Assembly: GCA_036927565.1 (NCBI GenBank)
Contig: JAYESD010000001.1
Location: 277,337,560-277,401,559 of the forward strand
Origin: Tuctoria greenei
Lineage: Eukaryota; Streptophyta; Magnoliopsida; Poales; Poaceae
DNA length: 64,000 nucleotides
Direction of reading: 5' to 3'
Part shown: in pieces, positions 1-9,610 of the stretch
How positions within the stretch are numbered: position 1 is the stretch's first letter
Layout of the letters: each line of letters begins with the position of its first letter
The notes under the pieces: generated by a model
Database searches by the model: none
What the model was told of the DNA's origin: nothing
The model's input: only the letters and a program-made list of their open reading frames with translations
Program-made: the position numbers and the translations under genes

Positions 1-1251
1 GGTTCCAATATGAAAGGAAAACACCAAGGGGTACAGAAAAGGTTAATTGATATCAATCCAAGGGCATTGTATATGCCATGTGCTTGTCATAGTATCAATC
101 TGACTCTTTGTGATATGGCAAAATCTTGTGAGAAGGCTACTACATTTTTTGGAATTGTTCAGCGCATATATGTGTTATTTTCTGGTTCTACAAAAAGGTG
201 GAATGTTTTGCTTAAACATGTTCCTAGTCTGACTGTGAAAGCATTGTCTAATACTCGATGGGAAAGTCGAATCAAAAGTGTTACAGCAATAAGATATCAA
301 ACAGCTGAGATAAGATCGGCGTTGTATGAGTTGCGTCATGCTTCTGACGTTGAACCAAAGGAAAAAAGTGATGCAAAAAATTTGTTTGATGTACTTGGCA
401 CCTTTGAGTTTCTAATTAGTATGGTTATCTGGCATGATGTATTATTTGCCGTAAATAAAGTGAGTAAAAAGTTGCAATCACCAGCCATGTGCATTGACTC
501 TACTCTAGATCTTATACAAGGTATGATGGAATACTTTGAGATATACAGAAATGAAGGGTTTTCTAATTGTCTCAATATTGCTAAAGGTATTGCAAATGAT
601 ATGGATGTACATGCATCATTTCAAGTGAAGCGTCGTGCAGTGAGGAAGAAACAATTTGATGAAAGTAATTCCCAAGAAGAAATCCTAGAAACTGAGAGGG
701 CTTTTAAAGTTAAATATTTTTTAGTTATGGTTGATATGGCGATCACTTCTTTGAAGACCAGATTCGAAGAACTCATGATATTTAAAGATTTATTTGGATT
801 TTTATTGAGCTCAAACACACTGAAGTCATTGAATGATAGCGAGCTTGAAGAGTGTTGCACAAAATTTGCAAACACTTTCTCTCATGATGGTTTATCTGAT
901 GTTGAGGTACATGATCTGATTTCTGAATTGAAGATTTTGAAATGCACTTTACCAAATGGCACATTGTCTGCTATGAAGATTTTTGAGCATATCAGAGATG
1001 TGGATTGTTATCCTAATGCCTCCATTGCTTATCGTATCTTATTTACTGTGCCTATTACTGTTGCATCTGCTGAAAGAAGCTTTTCAAAATTGAAATTGTT
1101 GAAGAATTATTTGAGGTCACCAATGACTCAAGAAAGGTTGAATGGTTTGGCGACTTTATGCATTGAGAAGAAGTTGTTGGATGAGATCAATATCAATAGT
1201 ATAATTGATATATTTGTATCTAAAAATGCTAGAAGAAATTTTATAAGATGA
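1..1251 (+). CDS. hAT transposase, C-terminal part (5'-partial)
   Basis: Open from the window edge through 417 codons to TGA at 1249-1251, with an internal Met at base 10. The first 150 residues resemble the RNase-H-like core of plant zinc-finger MYM/TTF-type hAT transposases (CACHSINL and NTRWESR motifs). The last 80 residues are the hAT dimerisation domain, with PITVASAERSFSKLKLLKNY around residues 350-370. A full protein of this group is typically 700-800 residues, so about half, including the N-terminal zinc finger, is missing to the left. No stop or frameshift is seen in the visible part, so the transposase may be recent or intact. It would bind the TIRs and excise the element; the alternative of a domesticated ZMYM1-like gene is made unlikely by the adjacent TIR. 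Confidence 0.88.
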   Translation, partial: GSNMKGKHQGVQKRLIDINPRALYMPCACHSINLTLCDMAKSCEKATTFFGIVQRIYVLFSGSTKRWNVLLKHVPSLTVKALSNTRWESRIKSVTAIRYQTAEIRSALYELRHASDVEPKEKSDAKNLFDVLGTFEFLISMVIWHDVLFAVNKVSKKLQSPAMCIDSTLDLIQGMMEYFEIYRNEGFSNCLNIAKGIANDMDVHASFQVKRRAVRKKQFDESNSQEEILETERAFKVKYFLVMVDMAITSLKTRFEELMIFKDLFGFLLSSNTLKSLNDSELEECCTKFANTFSHDGLSDVEVHDLISELKILKCTLPNGTLSAMKIFEHIRDVDCYPNASIAYRILFTVPITVASAERSFSKLKLLKNYLRSPMTQERLNGLATLCIEKKLLDEININSIIDIFVSKNARRNFIR

Positions 1252-1475
1252 TGCATAATCACAAGTAAGTTTTTATGATTGCAGTCAATGTTATTTCATA
1301 TTAATGTTAAAGTGCAGTGTTTTATAAAAGTAATTTATATGCTTCATATATTTATCTGCTTTAATAATGTTTTGTTTAAGACTATATATATACAAATAAA
1401 TTTACATATAATGAGGTGGAGGGGCCTCCGTATATGATTTCACTCTGGGCCCCGAAAATCTCAGAACCGGCCCTG
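1..1475 (+). mobile_element. hAT-superfamily DNA transposon, 3' part (5' end outside window)
   Basis: The stretch ends in a hAT-like terminal inverted repeat finishing in CCGGCCCTG at 1475, and carries the C-terminal part of a hAT transposase. Sequence after 1475 matches, base for base apart from a few differences, the LTR interior starting at 12182, so the transposon sits inside the 3' LTR of the SIRE-type element. The expected 8-bp target duplication on this side would be GCAAGCTC (1476-1483); its partner lies outside the window. Positions 1252-1446 are AT-rich non-coding 3' sequence. Confidence 0.88.
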
Positions 1476-1483
1476 GCAAGCTC
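1447..1483 (+). repeat. hAT 3' terminal inverted repeat plus inferred 8-bp target duplication
   Basis: TIR at about 1447-1475, rich in GGGCC/CCGG and ending CCGGCCCTG; its inverse begins CAGGGCCGG, a start seen in many plant hAT elements. The 8 bases 1476-1483 are the presumed target duplication. The opposite TIR is outside the window. Confidence 0.75.
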
Positions 1484-1726
1484 CGAGAGTCTCTCACAGT
1501 TACAAACACCAAGGGGCACTCTCTTGAGGCTCTCACTATCCTAGATATTCCACTCACCCAGAATGGAGGCACACAAGCTCTCTCTCTCTCTAGCTAGTTC
1601 TAGCCTATCTCTTGGTGTGTAGGTGGTCGAAATGATGTAGAAGTGATGACTCTTGGTCTTGAACGCTTGTGGATGTGTTGAGAATGTCTGGTGATCAAGA
1701 CTTGTCGAAATGACGGGTTTAGGGGG

Positions 1727-1736
1727 TATTTATAGC
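1727..1736 (-). promoter_or_regulatory. TATA box of the SIRE-type 3' LTR
   Basis: Minus-strand GCTATAAATA, about 55 bp downstream of the U3 motif array in element orientation. The same sequence lies at 12431-12440 in the 5' LTR, where it would start the genomic transcript. Confidence 0.65.
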
Positions 1737-1788
1737 CAGCCTCCACGAAATAGCCGTTGGAAAAATAGGCTGACAGAACTTTTCTGCG

Positions 1789-2166
1789 AACACCAGATGA
1801 TCCGATGTCTCCCCTTTAGTTATCATCGGTTAAGTTTACTTTAGCTGACGTCACTGTGTCATATATGACCGTTGTTAGACCGATGTTGCACTTGTCTTCT
1901 CATCGGATGATCCGGTGGCTCTTCCTCCATAATTGGCTCAAACTTGATGCTTACTGGAGTGATTGACCGATGTGTATATTTCTGTACATCGGATGATCCG
2001 GTGCTACACTTGGTCCAAGGATATTGCAAACTGTACTGATGGACCGATGTAGCTGAGCCCTTAACATCGGATGATCCGGTGAGTGCTTTGTTCTGATGTC
2101 TTCTTCTTCTGCTGAACCAACTCGACCGATGTGTTGTTCTCAGAAATCATCGGTTGATCCAGTGAG
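1789..2166. repeat. U3 array of CATCGG/CGGATGATCCG motifs
   Basis: Five units of about 75 bp, each pairing an ACCGATGT-type box with a CATCGGATGATCCGGTG-type box, the core CGGATGATCCG being a palindrome around one central base. Units are separated by unrelated spacers, so this is not a simple tandem repeat. The homologous array in the other LTR is at about 12493-12870. Confidence 0.8.
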
Positions 2167-2500
2167 TTGATTTTGTTTGCTTCGAGTTGTTTCTAAGTGA
2201 TTCTTTTGTGTCTTGCTCGATTGACCTCTTAGACTTTTGTTGGAAATGTACTTCTGATGGTTGTCATGCATTAAGTGTCATCAATTGTGGTTGAATGACT
2301 TTGACATAAGAGCTTTCACTTCTTGTCTTCATATCATTGATTTGATCTCATAAAGTGATTGTATATGGGTCTCCAATGACATATAGATTTCATTTGATTG
2401 AGTGATTATTGGAGACCTTGCATCCACAAATTCATTAGTAAAGTCCAATGGTTGTCATTAATCACCGAAACCATACATCATGGGGGCCTAGATGCTTTCA

Positions 2501-2514
2501 ATCTCCCCCTTTTT
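2501..2514 (-). promoter_or_regulatory. Polypurine tract of the SIRE-type element
   Basis: Minus-strand AAAAAGGGGGAGAT directly abuts the TGAAAGC start of the 3' LTR, the site where plus-strand DNA synthesis would be primed. Confidence 0.85.
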
Positions 2515-2850
2515 GGTGATTGATGACAACACAACAATTGAAGCACAATAGTAATGAATTTGATAGTATGAAACTTAAGAGGATATGCAATGAATACAAT
2601 ATTATCACGCTTAAAATTTGAAGGCTCAAAATCAATCAATAACTCGAAAGTGGGAATAAGTGACAAGTTCATTAATGCTCAATAAGTAGCAAATGAGTAG
2701 CAAACACACCAAATTACAAAAGATAACTCATATGGATAAACTCCCCCTACAACTAGGACGCTCCCCCTGAGGCTAAGCTATCCTCCCCCTGACTCTCCTC
2801 TAACTCTTCTCCCCCTTTGGCATCAAGAAACCAAAAAGGGATCCGAATGC
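2515..2850 (-). other. 3' non-coding segment of the SIRE-type element
   Basis: AT-rich at 2515-2730, then a cluster of CTCCCCCT repeats at 2740-2815 (purine-rich GGGGAG on the element strand), perhaps extra polypurine stretches. No ORF of note. Confidence 0.5.
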
Positions 2851-5052
2851 CTAAGGACCCTGAGTACTAGGCGCGATGAAGAACTGGTCACCGTCGGGAG
2901 TGCTGTCGTCGGAGCTGCTGCCTGGAGTAGAGGAGCAAGGAGCTGTCGGAGCCGTAAGAGCCGCCGTCGGTGCCTGCTGAGTAGTAGCTGCTGGCAAGGG
3001 GGCACTGACGACGGATGTCGGTGTCTGCTGGAACAGTGTCATGGCCGGCAGTGGAGAGTGAATCGGTGCGTCGGGAGCCAGCAGTGGAGACATGCTGAAC
3101 GACGAGATCGGCGTGGTCGGCACTGGAGCGGCAGCTGGAGCAAGGACAGGCGGTGGTGGAGCAACGCTTGGCAGCTGCGACGGGAGGGCAATCTCGGTCT
3201 GGGTGTAGAGGTTGGTGATCAACCCCAGGATGCCCATCATCGCCTGATGTGTCTGCTGCTGCTGGTCGAGGGAGCGCTGGTGCATCTGGTCGATCAGCCC
3301 AGTCAGCCGGTCAGTGTCCTCTCCCCTCTCACGGGCGATCTGGCGCTGCATCTCCTGCTGCTGCTGGAGCTCCAAAAGTCGTGTTGCCCGCTCCGCTCGG
3401 GCCTGCTCAGCTGCAAGCCGGTCCAAGCGCTGCTGCTCAACCATCTGTTGTAGGAGGGATGTGAGATCGGACGGCTGAGAAACCTGTGCCTCTGAGACGG
3501 GAGGTGGAGTAGGGGGTGGCACTGTAGAGCCTCCAGCCTCCGTGTCGTGCTGCCTGGGTGAGGGAGGAGGTGGGAAGTACTCCTTAACACTGTCATCCGT
3601 GTCGCTCTCGGACCATATATGCTGCAGGTCCTCACCTTGAGCTTCTGCCTCTGCCAGCCTCTCATCCTCCTTCTCCAGATCTGACCAGTCCTCCTAAGAC
3701 AGACAAGCACGAACCTGACGCTCGACTGGACGGCCAAGGCGGCGGTCTCCAAGAGCTGGAGCTCGGTAGTGGCTGAACCGTGTGACACTCTCGTCAGTGA
3801 GACGGTCACGCACGGCGGACTCCTCAGGGACCATCATGGAGAGCAGGTAGCTGATCCAGTGTCCAAAAACAAGCTGCCTCATCATGCCCACTCCATCGGT
3901 GATCACATCCTCCATCTCGCATATGAGGACGTCCATAATATCAAACTCCATCCCGTTCATGATGTAGAACAGGAGGGTCTGCTGCAGGCTGGTGAACCCC
4001 TCTAAGTAACCGGACCTCGGCAAGAGAGTGCGGCGCAAGGCAAGGTGCACTGTGCGTGCAGCTGGAGTCAACAATGCCGGTACCCTCGGCTGGTCTGGAG
4101 AGAAGGTCGGACCAAACAGAGAATGTATCTCCTCTAGTGGTGGTGCCACTCCTCCAGTGAGCGGCCTCCTCGGCGGATCTGCCATTCCATATACCCTCTC
4201 ATGCACGCAAGTGTCGTGCAGGTCCACTCCTAGCAGCTGTGCCACAGTCTGTCTCGTCAGGTGATGGTGCTGGCCCATGAACATGAAGTCAATCGACCTG
4301 CGGCCCTCAGAGACGTAGAGGGTAGCGTAGAGCACGCGGACTCAATCCTCCACATATGCACTCTTCTCATAGGACATCAGCTGGACCAGCCCTCTGTACC
4401 TCTCAAAGTAGGGCCGTATCTCTGTCTCTGCAGCCAGGGCGAGCTGATCCCAGTCCAGAAAGTTGTGCTGGAATAACTTGTGGCCTCGGCGTCTGTAGGT
4501 CTCATAGAGTGACGCCTGTGTCACAGTCCAGAAACGACTGTCCACAAGAGCCTCTCTGGGCTGTGGGTACCACTCCTCTAGCAACACACTCCATCTGAGT
4601 CTTCGGAGTTGCTTGGACTTCATCTTCCGGTAATCTGTCAATCGGACACCTTCACCGACACGGACGGTGGTGTCCATCTCGTAGATGGCTCTCTGGGCCT
4701 CCCTGTCCTCACGACGATCGGCAGCTGTCGGTCTTGGACGAGGTGTTGCCGCGGGAAGACCCCCACGGGTCCGAGCTGAGCGCTGGTGGACGAGTGGCAC
4801 TTCCGGCTCTTCTTCGGCCTCGGACTCATCGATCACGGGAGGCTGCCTTGGACGAGCCTCATGGATCCTCAGTGATCCTCCTCGGCCACGCTCTCGCTCC
4901 TCTGCAGCGCGAGCGGCCATCAACGCCTTCTTCTCCTCCTTCAAGAGCTTCTGCTTCTTCGCGGCCGGCTCCGCAATGGCCTTGCCCTTGTTCTTCTTGT
5001 CACGAGCCATTGCGATCGGGCGCGTGAACGAAGTCGACGACGTCGAATGCAC
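2851..5052 (-). pseudogene. Third ORF (env-like position) of the SIRE-type element, two in-frame stops
   Basis: One frame of 734 codons on the sense strand of the element, interrupted by TGA at 4339-4341 and TAG at 3694-3696. The start may be ATG 5052 or the inner ATG at 5010 (MARDKKNKGK). Residues 1-60 are lysine-rich with a nuclear-localisation-like KKQKLLKEEKK. Residues about 100-430 are a globular region resembling what I recall as the putative plant transposon protein domain found in plant retrotransposon accessory ORFs. Residues about 500-600 are Gln/Glu/Arg-rich and probably coiled coil; the C-terminus is Pro/Ala/Thr-rich. I see no signal peptide or clear membrane anchor, so a true envelope role is not supported. 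Function unknown. Confidence 0.75.
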
Positions 5053-5416
5053 GGAACGGCGACACGGAGATCGACGGGGCCGGGAAACCCTAGCGACGTG
5101 GTGGTGGCTGTAGAGGGAGGCACCACGGTGGTGAGGCTGTGGTGGTGGAGAGAGGCGGCGACGATGCTTGGGTGGAGCGGTGGCGGCGGCTGTGGTGGAG
5201 GCGAGCGGCGGCGGCGGCTGCAGCTGCGTTGGTGCGGAGGCGGCGGCTGCGATGGTGCAGCGGCGGCGGTGGCGGCCGGAGGGCGGCGGCGGCGGCGATC
5301 GGAGGCGGCGGCGGCGGCCGGAGACGGTGGTGGCGCAGGGCGAGAGGAGCGGCGACGGCGTGATTCGGCGCGGGTGAGTCAGGGTCGGGGAGAGAGAAAA
5401 CAGGAGGCGAAGCGCT

Positions 5417-5730
5417 GTTTAAATAGTGGGTCCCAAACCCTAGCCGAAACTTTAACACTGGATGGACCGACATTTAACGATAGAAGCATCGGTCGAATAG
5501 CACAGTAAGGGTAACAAAAAAGGTGCCGTTGACACCAGATGGTCCGACGTGGAAGGGAATATCATCGGTGGAATTCATCACAGTTCCAGAAATGTGAACA
5601 CCGGATCGACTGATGTGTTTCAGAATGAACTCGTCGGTTGATTTGAGATACTAACTGAACTGGCTCTTGGTCTGAGAACACCAACTGATCCGATGATGGT
5701 CTGACCTAAGCATCGAATAATCCGATGATT
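5417..5730 (-). promoter_or_regulatory. Putative internal promoter ahead of the third ORF
   Basis: In element orientation four units of the same ACCAGATG-TCCGA / CATCGG motif type as the LTR U3 (5730-5460) are followed about 35 bp later by a TATA-like CTATTTAAAC (5426-5417). A GC-rich leader (5400-5053) then leads to ATG 5052. The arrangement copies that of the LTR promoter. Promoter function is inference. Confidence 0.5.
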
Positions 5731-6342
5731 ACTAAACAGCAACATCCCATATATGTCCTTTGACCAAACAAACAAACAATGAGAAACACATGTCTTAGGA
5801 CTTTTTGGGCAACCCCTCACCCCTCAAAAAGCTAATATGCCAATAACTTGGCTAATCCTTAAAGCAAATAGAACACCAAAGAAAATAGAAAGGAAATCAT
5901 CCAAATAAAATGTAAGGCCCATGCTTTGTGAGCTAGAGTATGAAGACTTCTATCTCTTTAGAGCATGTTCCTTTAGGCATTAACGCACCTAACATTTTGT
6001 TCTTTCCACCTCATATGATTTGAGATATTGCATTTCAAACAAGTCTCTTTCTCATGAGGTGGGTTCCCCTTTGTGACAATCTACCGTATGCAATGCCAAA
6101 CATTTTATAATGCAAGAAATTTAAATATGAGTGCAAGTCTATATGGCAGGCATCATGCAAGGCATAAAATAAATCTATCTTGCCAAATTTGAACCTTTCA
6201 AAGGCTTCTTCAGGGAGAGCCACTCTCCAAACCTTGGGAAAACCCAAAAGAACCTCCATCCCAAGCTAACCCTTGCTCACCCCTATCCTTTGAGAGTTAG
6301 ACAAGACCTATATGATATGCATTCTTACATGATCATGGCAAC
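5731..6342 (-). other. Non-coding spacer between pol and third ORF
   Basis: AT-rich sequence after the RNase H stop with no coding signal beyond short chance frames; I see no splice acceptor or other feature I can defend. Confidence 0.4.
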
Positions 6343-9300
6343 TTACATGACGTTTGATGCATCTAGCACATTTAATTCACTTCTTAGCCTAGAAAAAGTT
6401 TTCTCATCAAGTGGTTTAGTGAAGATATCCGCCAATTGTTCTTCGGACCTAACACCTCTCAAAGAGATGTCTCCCTTAGCTTCATGGTCCCTCAAGAAAT
6501 GATGGCGAATATCAATGTGCTTAGTACGGGAGTGTTGAACGGGGTTTTTAGCTATCTTAACCGCACTTTCATTGTCACAAAGGAGAGGCACACAACCAAG
6601 TTTAATACGAAAGTCCAAAAGGGTTTGCTTCATATAAAGAATTTGGGCACAACATGCACCGGCCGCTATTATTCCGCTTCCGCCATGGACAAGGCGACAA
6701 AATTTTGCTTCTTGCTAGACCAATATACTAGGGAACGCCCAAGCAAGTGGCACCCACCGGAGGTACTCTTGCGATCCACGCGGCATCCGACAAAGTCCGA
6801 ATCCGAGTATCCCAAGAGGTGGAATTTTGCACCTTTAAGGTACCACAAGCCCATACTAGGGGTATGCTTAAGATACCTAAGTATCCTAAAGACCGCCTTC
6901 CTATGCGATTCCTTAGGTGCCACTTGAAAGCGAGCACACAAGCATACACTAAACATGATATCGGGCCTAGATGCGGTAAGATAAAGCAATGAACCAATCA
7001 TAGAACGGTAGATAGATTGATCAATAGGTTTACCGTCCTTATCCGCGTTGAGATGACAATTTGTTGCCATTGGAGTGCTTCTTGAGCTACAATCTACCAT
7101 CTCAAATTTCTTCAAGAGGTCCTTGGTATACTTCTCTTGATAGACGAAGGTTCCCTCTTGAAGTTGCTTGATTTGAAATCCAAGGAAGAAGTTGAGCTCT
7201 CCAATCATTGACATCTCGAATTCCCTAGACATCATTTTGCCAAACTCATGGCTAAGAGCTTCGTTAGTTGAACCAAAAATAATATCATCAACATAAATTT
7301 GACAAATAAACAAATCTCCGTTGATGTCTTTGGTGAAGAGCGTAGTGTCCACCCTCCCGATCTTGAATCCTTGCATGATAAGGAAATCTCGTAGTCGTTC
7401 ATACCACGCCCTAGGTGTTGGCTTGAGCCCGTAGAGCGCCTTGTGCAACCTATACACATGATTAGGATTCCTCGGATCTTCAAACCCGGGAGGTTGTTCA
7501 ACATAAACAAGCTTGTTAATGTAACCATTAAGAAAGGCACTTTTCACATCCATTTGATAAAGTCTAATATTATGATGTGAAGCAAAAGCAAGGAGTATAC
7601 GGATGGCTTCTAGCCGGGCGACCGGGGCAAATGTCTCCCCAAAGTCTAGTCCTTCAACTTGCAAGAACCATTTTGCCACAAGTCTTGCCTTGTTGCGGAC
7701 CACAACGCCATTCTCGTCTTGTTTGTTGCAGTACACCCACTTTGTTCCAATGATGTTCTTGTCCTTGGGTCGCTCCTCCAACACCCAAACTTCATTGCGG
7801 ATGAAGTTGTTGAGTTCTTCTTGCATGGCCATCACCCAATTTGGGTCTTGGAGTGCTTCCTCAGTGTGAGTGGGTTCTACACATGAAACAAACGAGTAGT
7901 GTTCACAAAATGAAGCGAAATGGCGAGAACGTGTACTTACACCCCTTGACGGATTTCCGATGATTTGGTCCATCGGATGCGCCTTGGAGATGCGTCCATG
8001 CCTCATAAGTGGTTGCAAAGCACTTGGCGATGGTGATGCGTGTTGCTCCTCTTGTGGTTGGACTTGATCATGGACTTCTTCTTCTTCTTGATGTTGTTGG
8101 GCTTGTGAGTCTTGAGTCGGCAATGGATCATCCTTCTCTTCTTCGTCAACTTGAGGCGCCATAGAGGTGTTGTTGTTGGAACATGAAGCTCCCCCTTGAT
8201 CATGGCTCTCCTCAACTTCAGGCTTGATGGCTCCAACGGTCATGTTCTTCATGGCTTCTCGTAGAGGCTCATCATCTATTTCATCATGACCAAAACTCTC
8301 CTCTTAGGAGCCATTAGTCTCATCAAACTCAACATCACAACTTTCCTCAACTAAACTGGAGGTTTGGTTGAATACTCGATATGCTTTTGAGTTTGATGCA
8401 TAACCAAGAAATATACCAACATCACATCTTCTTTCAAACTTACCGAGCCTTTTCTTGCGGTAGATGTAGCACTTGCATCCAAAGACTCGAAAGTAGGAGA
8501 TGTTGGGCTTTCTCCCAATGAGAAGCTCGTACGAGGTCTTTTGAAGTAGGCGATGTAGGTAGACCCTATTTGCGGCATGGCACGCCGTGTTGATTGCTTC
8601 GGCCCAAAACTTCTCCGGCGTGCCGTAGTCATCAAGCATTGCTCTCGAAAGAGTGATGAGTGTCTTTTTCTTCCTTTCAACGACACCGTTTTGTTGAGGG
8701 GTGTATGCGGCCGAAAACTCATGCTTCACGCCTTCACGGTCACACCACTCCCCAATGTTGTAGTTCTTGAATTCGGTGCCGTTGTCACTCCGGACCTTGA
8801 TGATGGGAAGTTGAAATTCCCTTTGAGCGCGGTTGGGGAAGGTCTTGAACACTTCCAGAGTTTCACTCTTGTCACCTAAAAATAAAGTCCAAGCATAGCG
8901 AGAGTAGTCATCAACTATAACAAGACAATAGAGGTTACCGCCAAGGCTTTGATATGTGGACGGTCCGAAGAGGTCCATGTGGAGTAGCTCAAGTGGCTTG
9001 GAGGCTGACACCATTGTCTTCATTGGGTGGTGTGAAGCAACTTGCTTCCCGGCTTGACAAGCGCTACAAAGCTTGTTCTTCTCAAATGTAACATCCTTCA
9101 CGCCGGTCACCATCCCAAGCTTAAATGACTTCTTGAGCTTGCTCATCCCTATGTGCGCTATCCGTCGGTGCCATAGCCATCCCAAACTTGTCTTAGTGAA
9201 AAGGCAAGTGGTCAAGCTATCATTCTTGTTGGAGAAGTCTACTAGGTAGAGGTGTCCATGCTGAAATCCTTTGAAGACTATGTCTTGGCTTGTTTCACTA

Positions 9301-9596
9301 CTCACAACAACATCATTTTTGCTAAATGTGCATGTTAGTCCAAGATCACATAGTTGTGCAATAGGAAGTAAATTAAAACTAAGTGACTTAACGTACAAAA
9401 CATTAGAAATAGATAAGTCATTTGAAATAGCAATTTTACCTAACCCAATTACCTTGCCCTTAGAGTTATCACCAAAGGTGACTTGTTCATGATTGCCGGG
9501 GTTTTCTATGGTGGTGAACATACCATCATTGCCGGTCATATGTTGGGTGCACCTGCTATCGAGTACCCAATGTTTTCCTCCGGCTTTGTAGTTCAC
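6343..9596 (-). pseudogene. Ty1-copia pol: protease, integrase, reverse transcriptase, RNase H (one stop, one frameshift)
   Basis: Frame 9596-6669 is continuous except for TAA at 8304-8306. It holds a retropepsin-like start (LDSRCTQHMTG, where the family has DSG), the GAG-pre-integrase zinc motif, an integrase core with LLHMDLFGP and a PQQNGVVERKN-like glutamate motif, then RT with LVYVEQPPGFE and the catalytic YVDD. RNase H begins before 6669 and continues at 6633 in another frame after a one-base loss in an AEAEY-type motif, ending with NLADIFTKPL-like residues at about 6360. The product would copy and integrate the element; the stop, the frameshift and the altered protease site suggest it is dead. 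Confidence 0.9.
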
Positions 9597-9610
9597 CTAC
9601 ACACATGAAT

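Larger units (their letters stand above)
1476..2500 (-). repeat. 3' LTR of the SIRE-type element (broken by hAT)
   Basis: Aligns colinearly with 12182-13204 with few substitutions and a small CT-repeat length difference near 1580. In element orientation it starts TGAAAGCATC at 2500. U3 holds the array at 1789-2166, followed by a TATA box at 1736-1727. Confidence 0.93.

Noticed and set aside
5047..5508. Gly/Arg-rich ORFs in GGC-repeat sequence
   Set aside because: Compositional frames on both strands of a GC-rich leader; no conserved residues or expected gene context.
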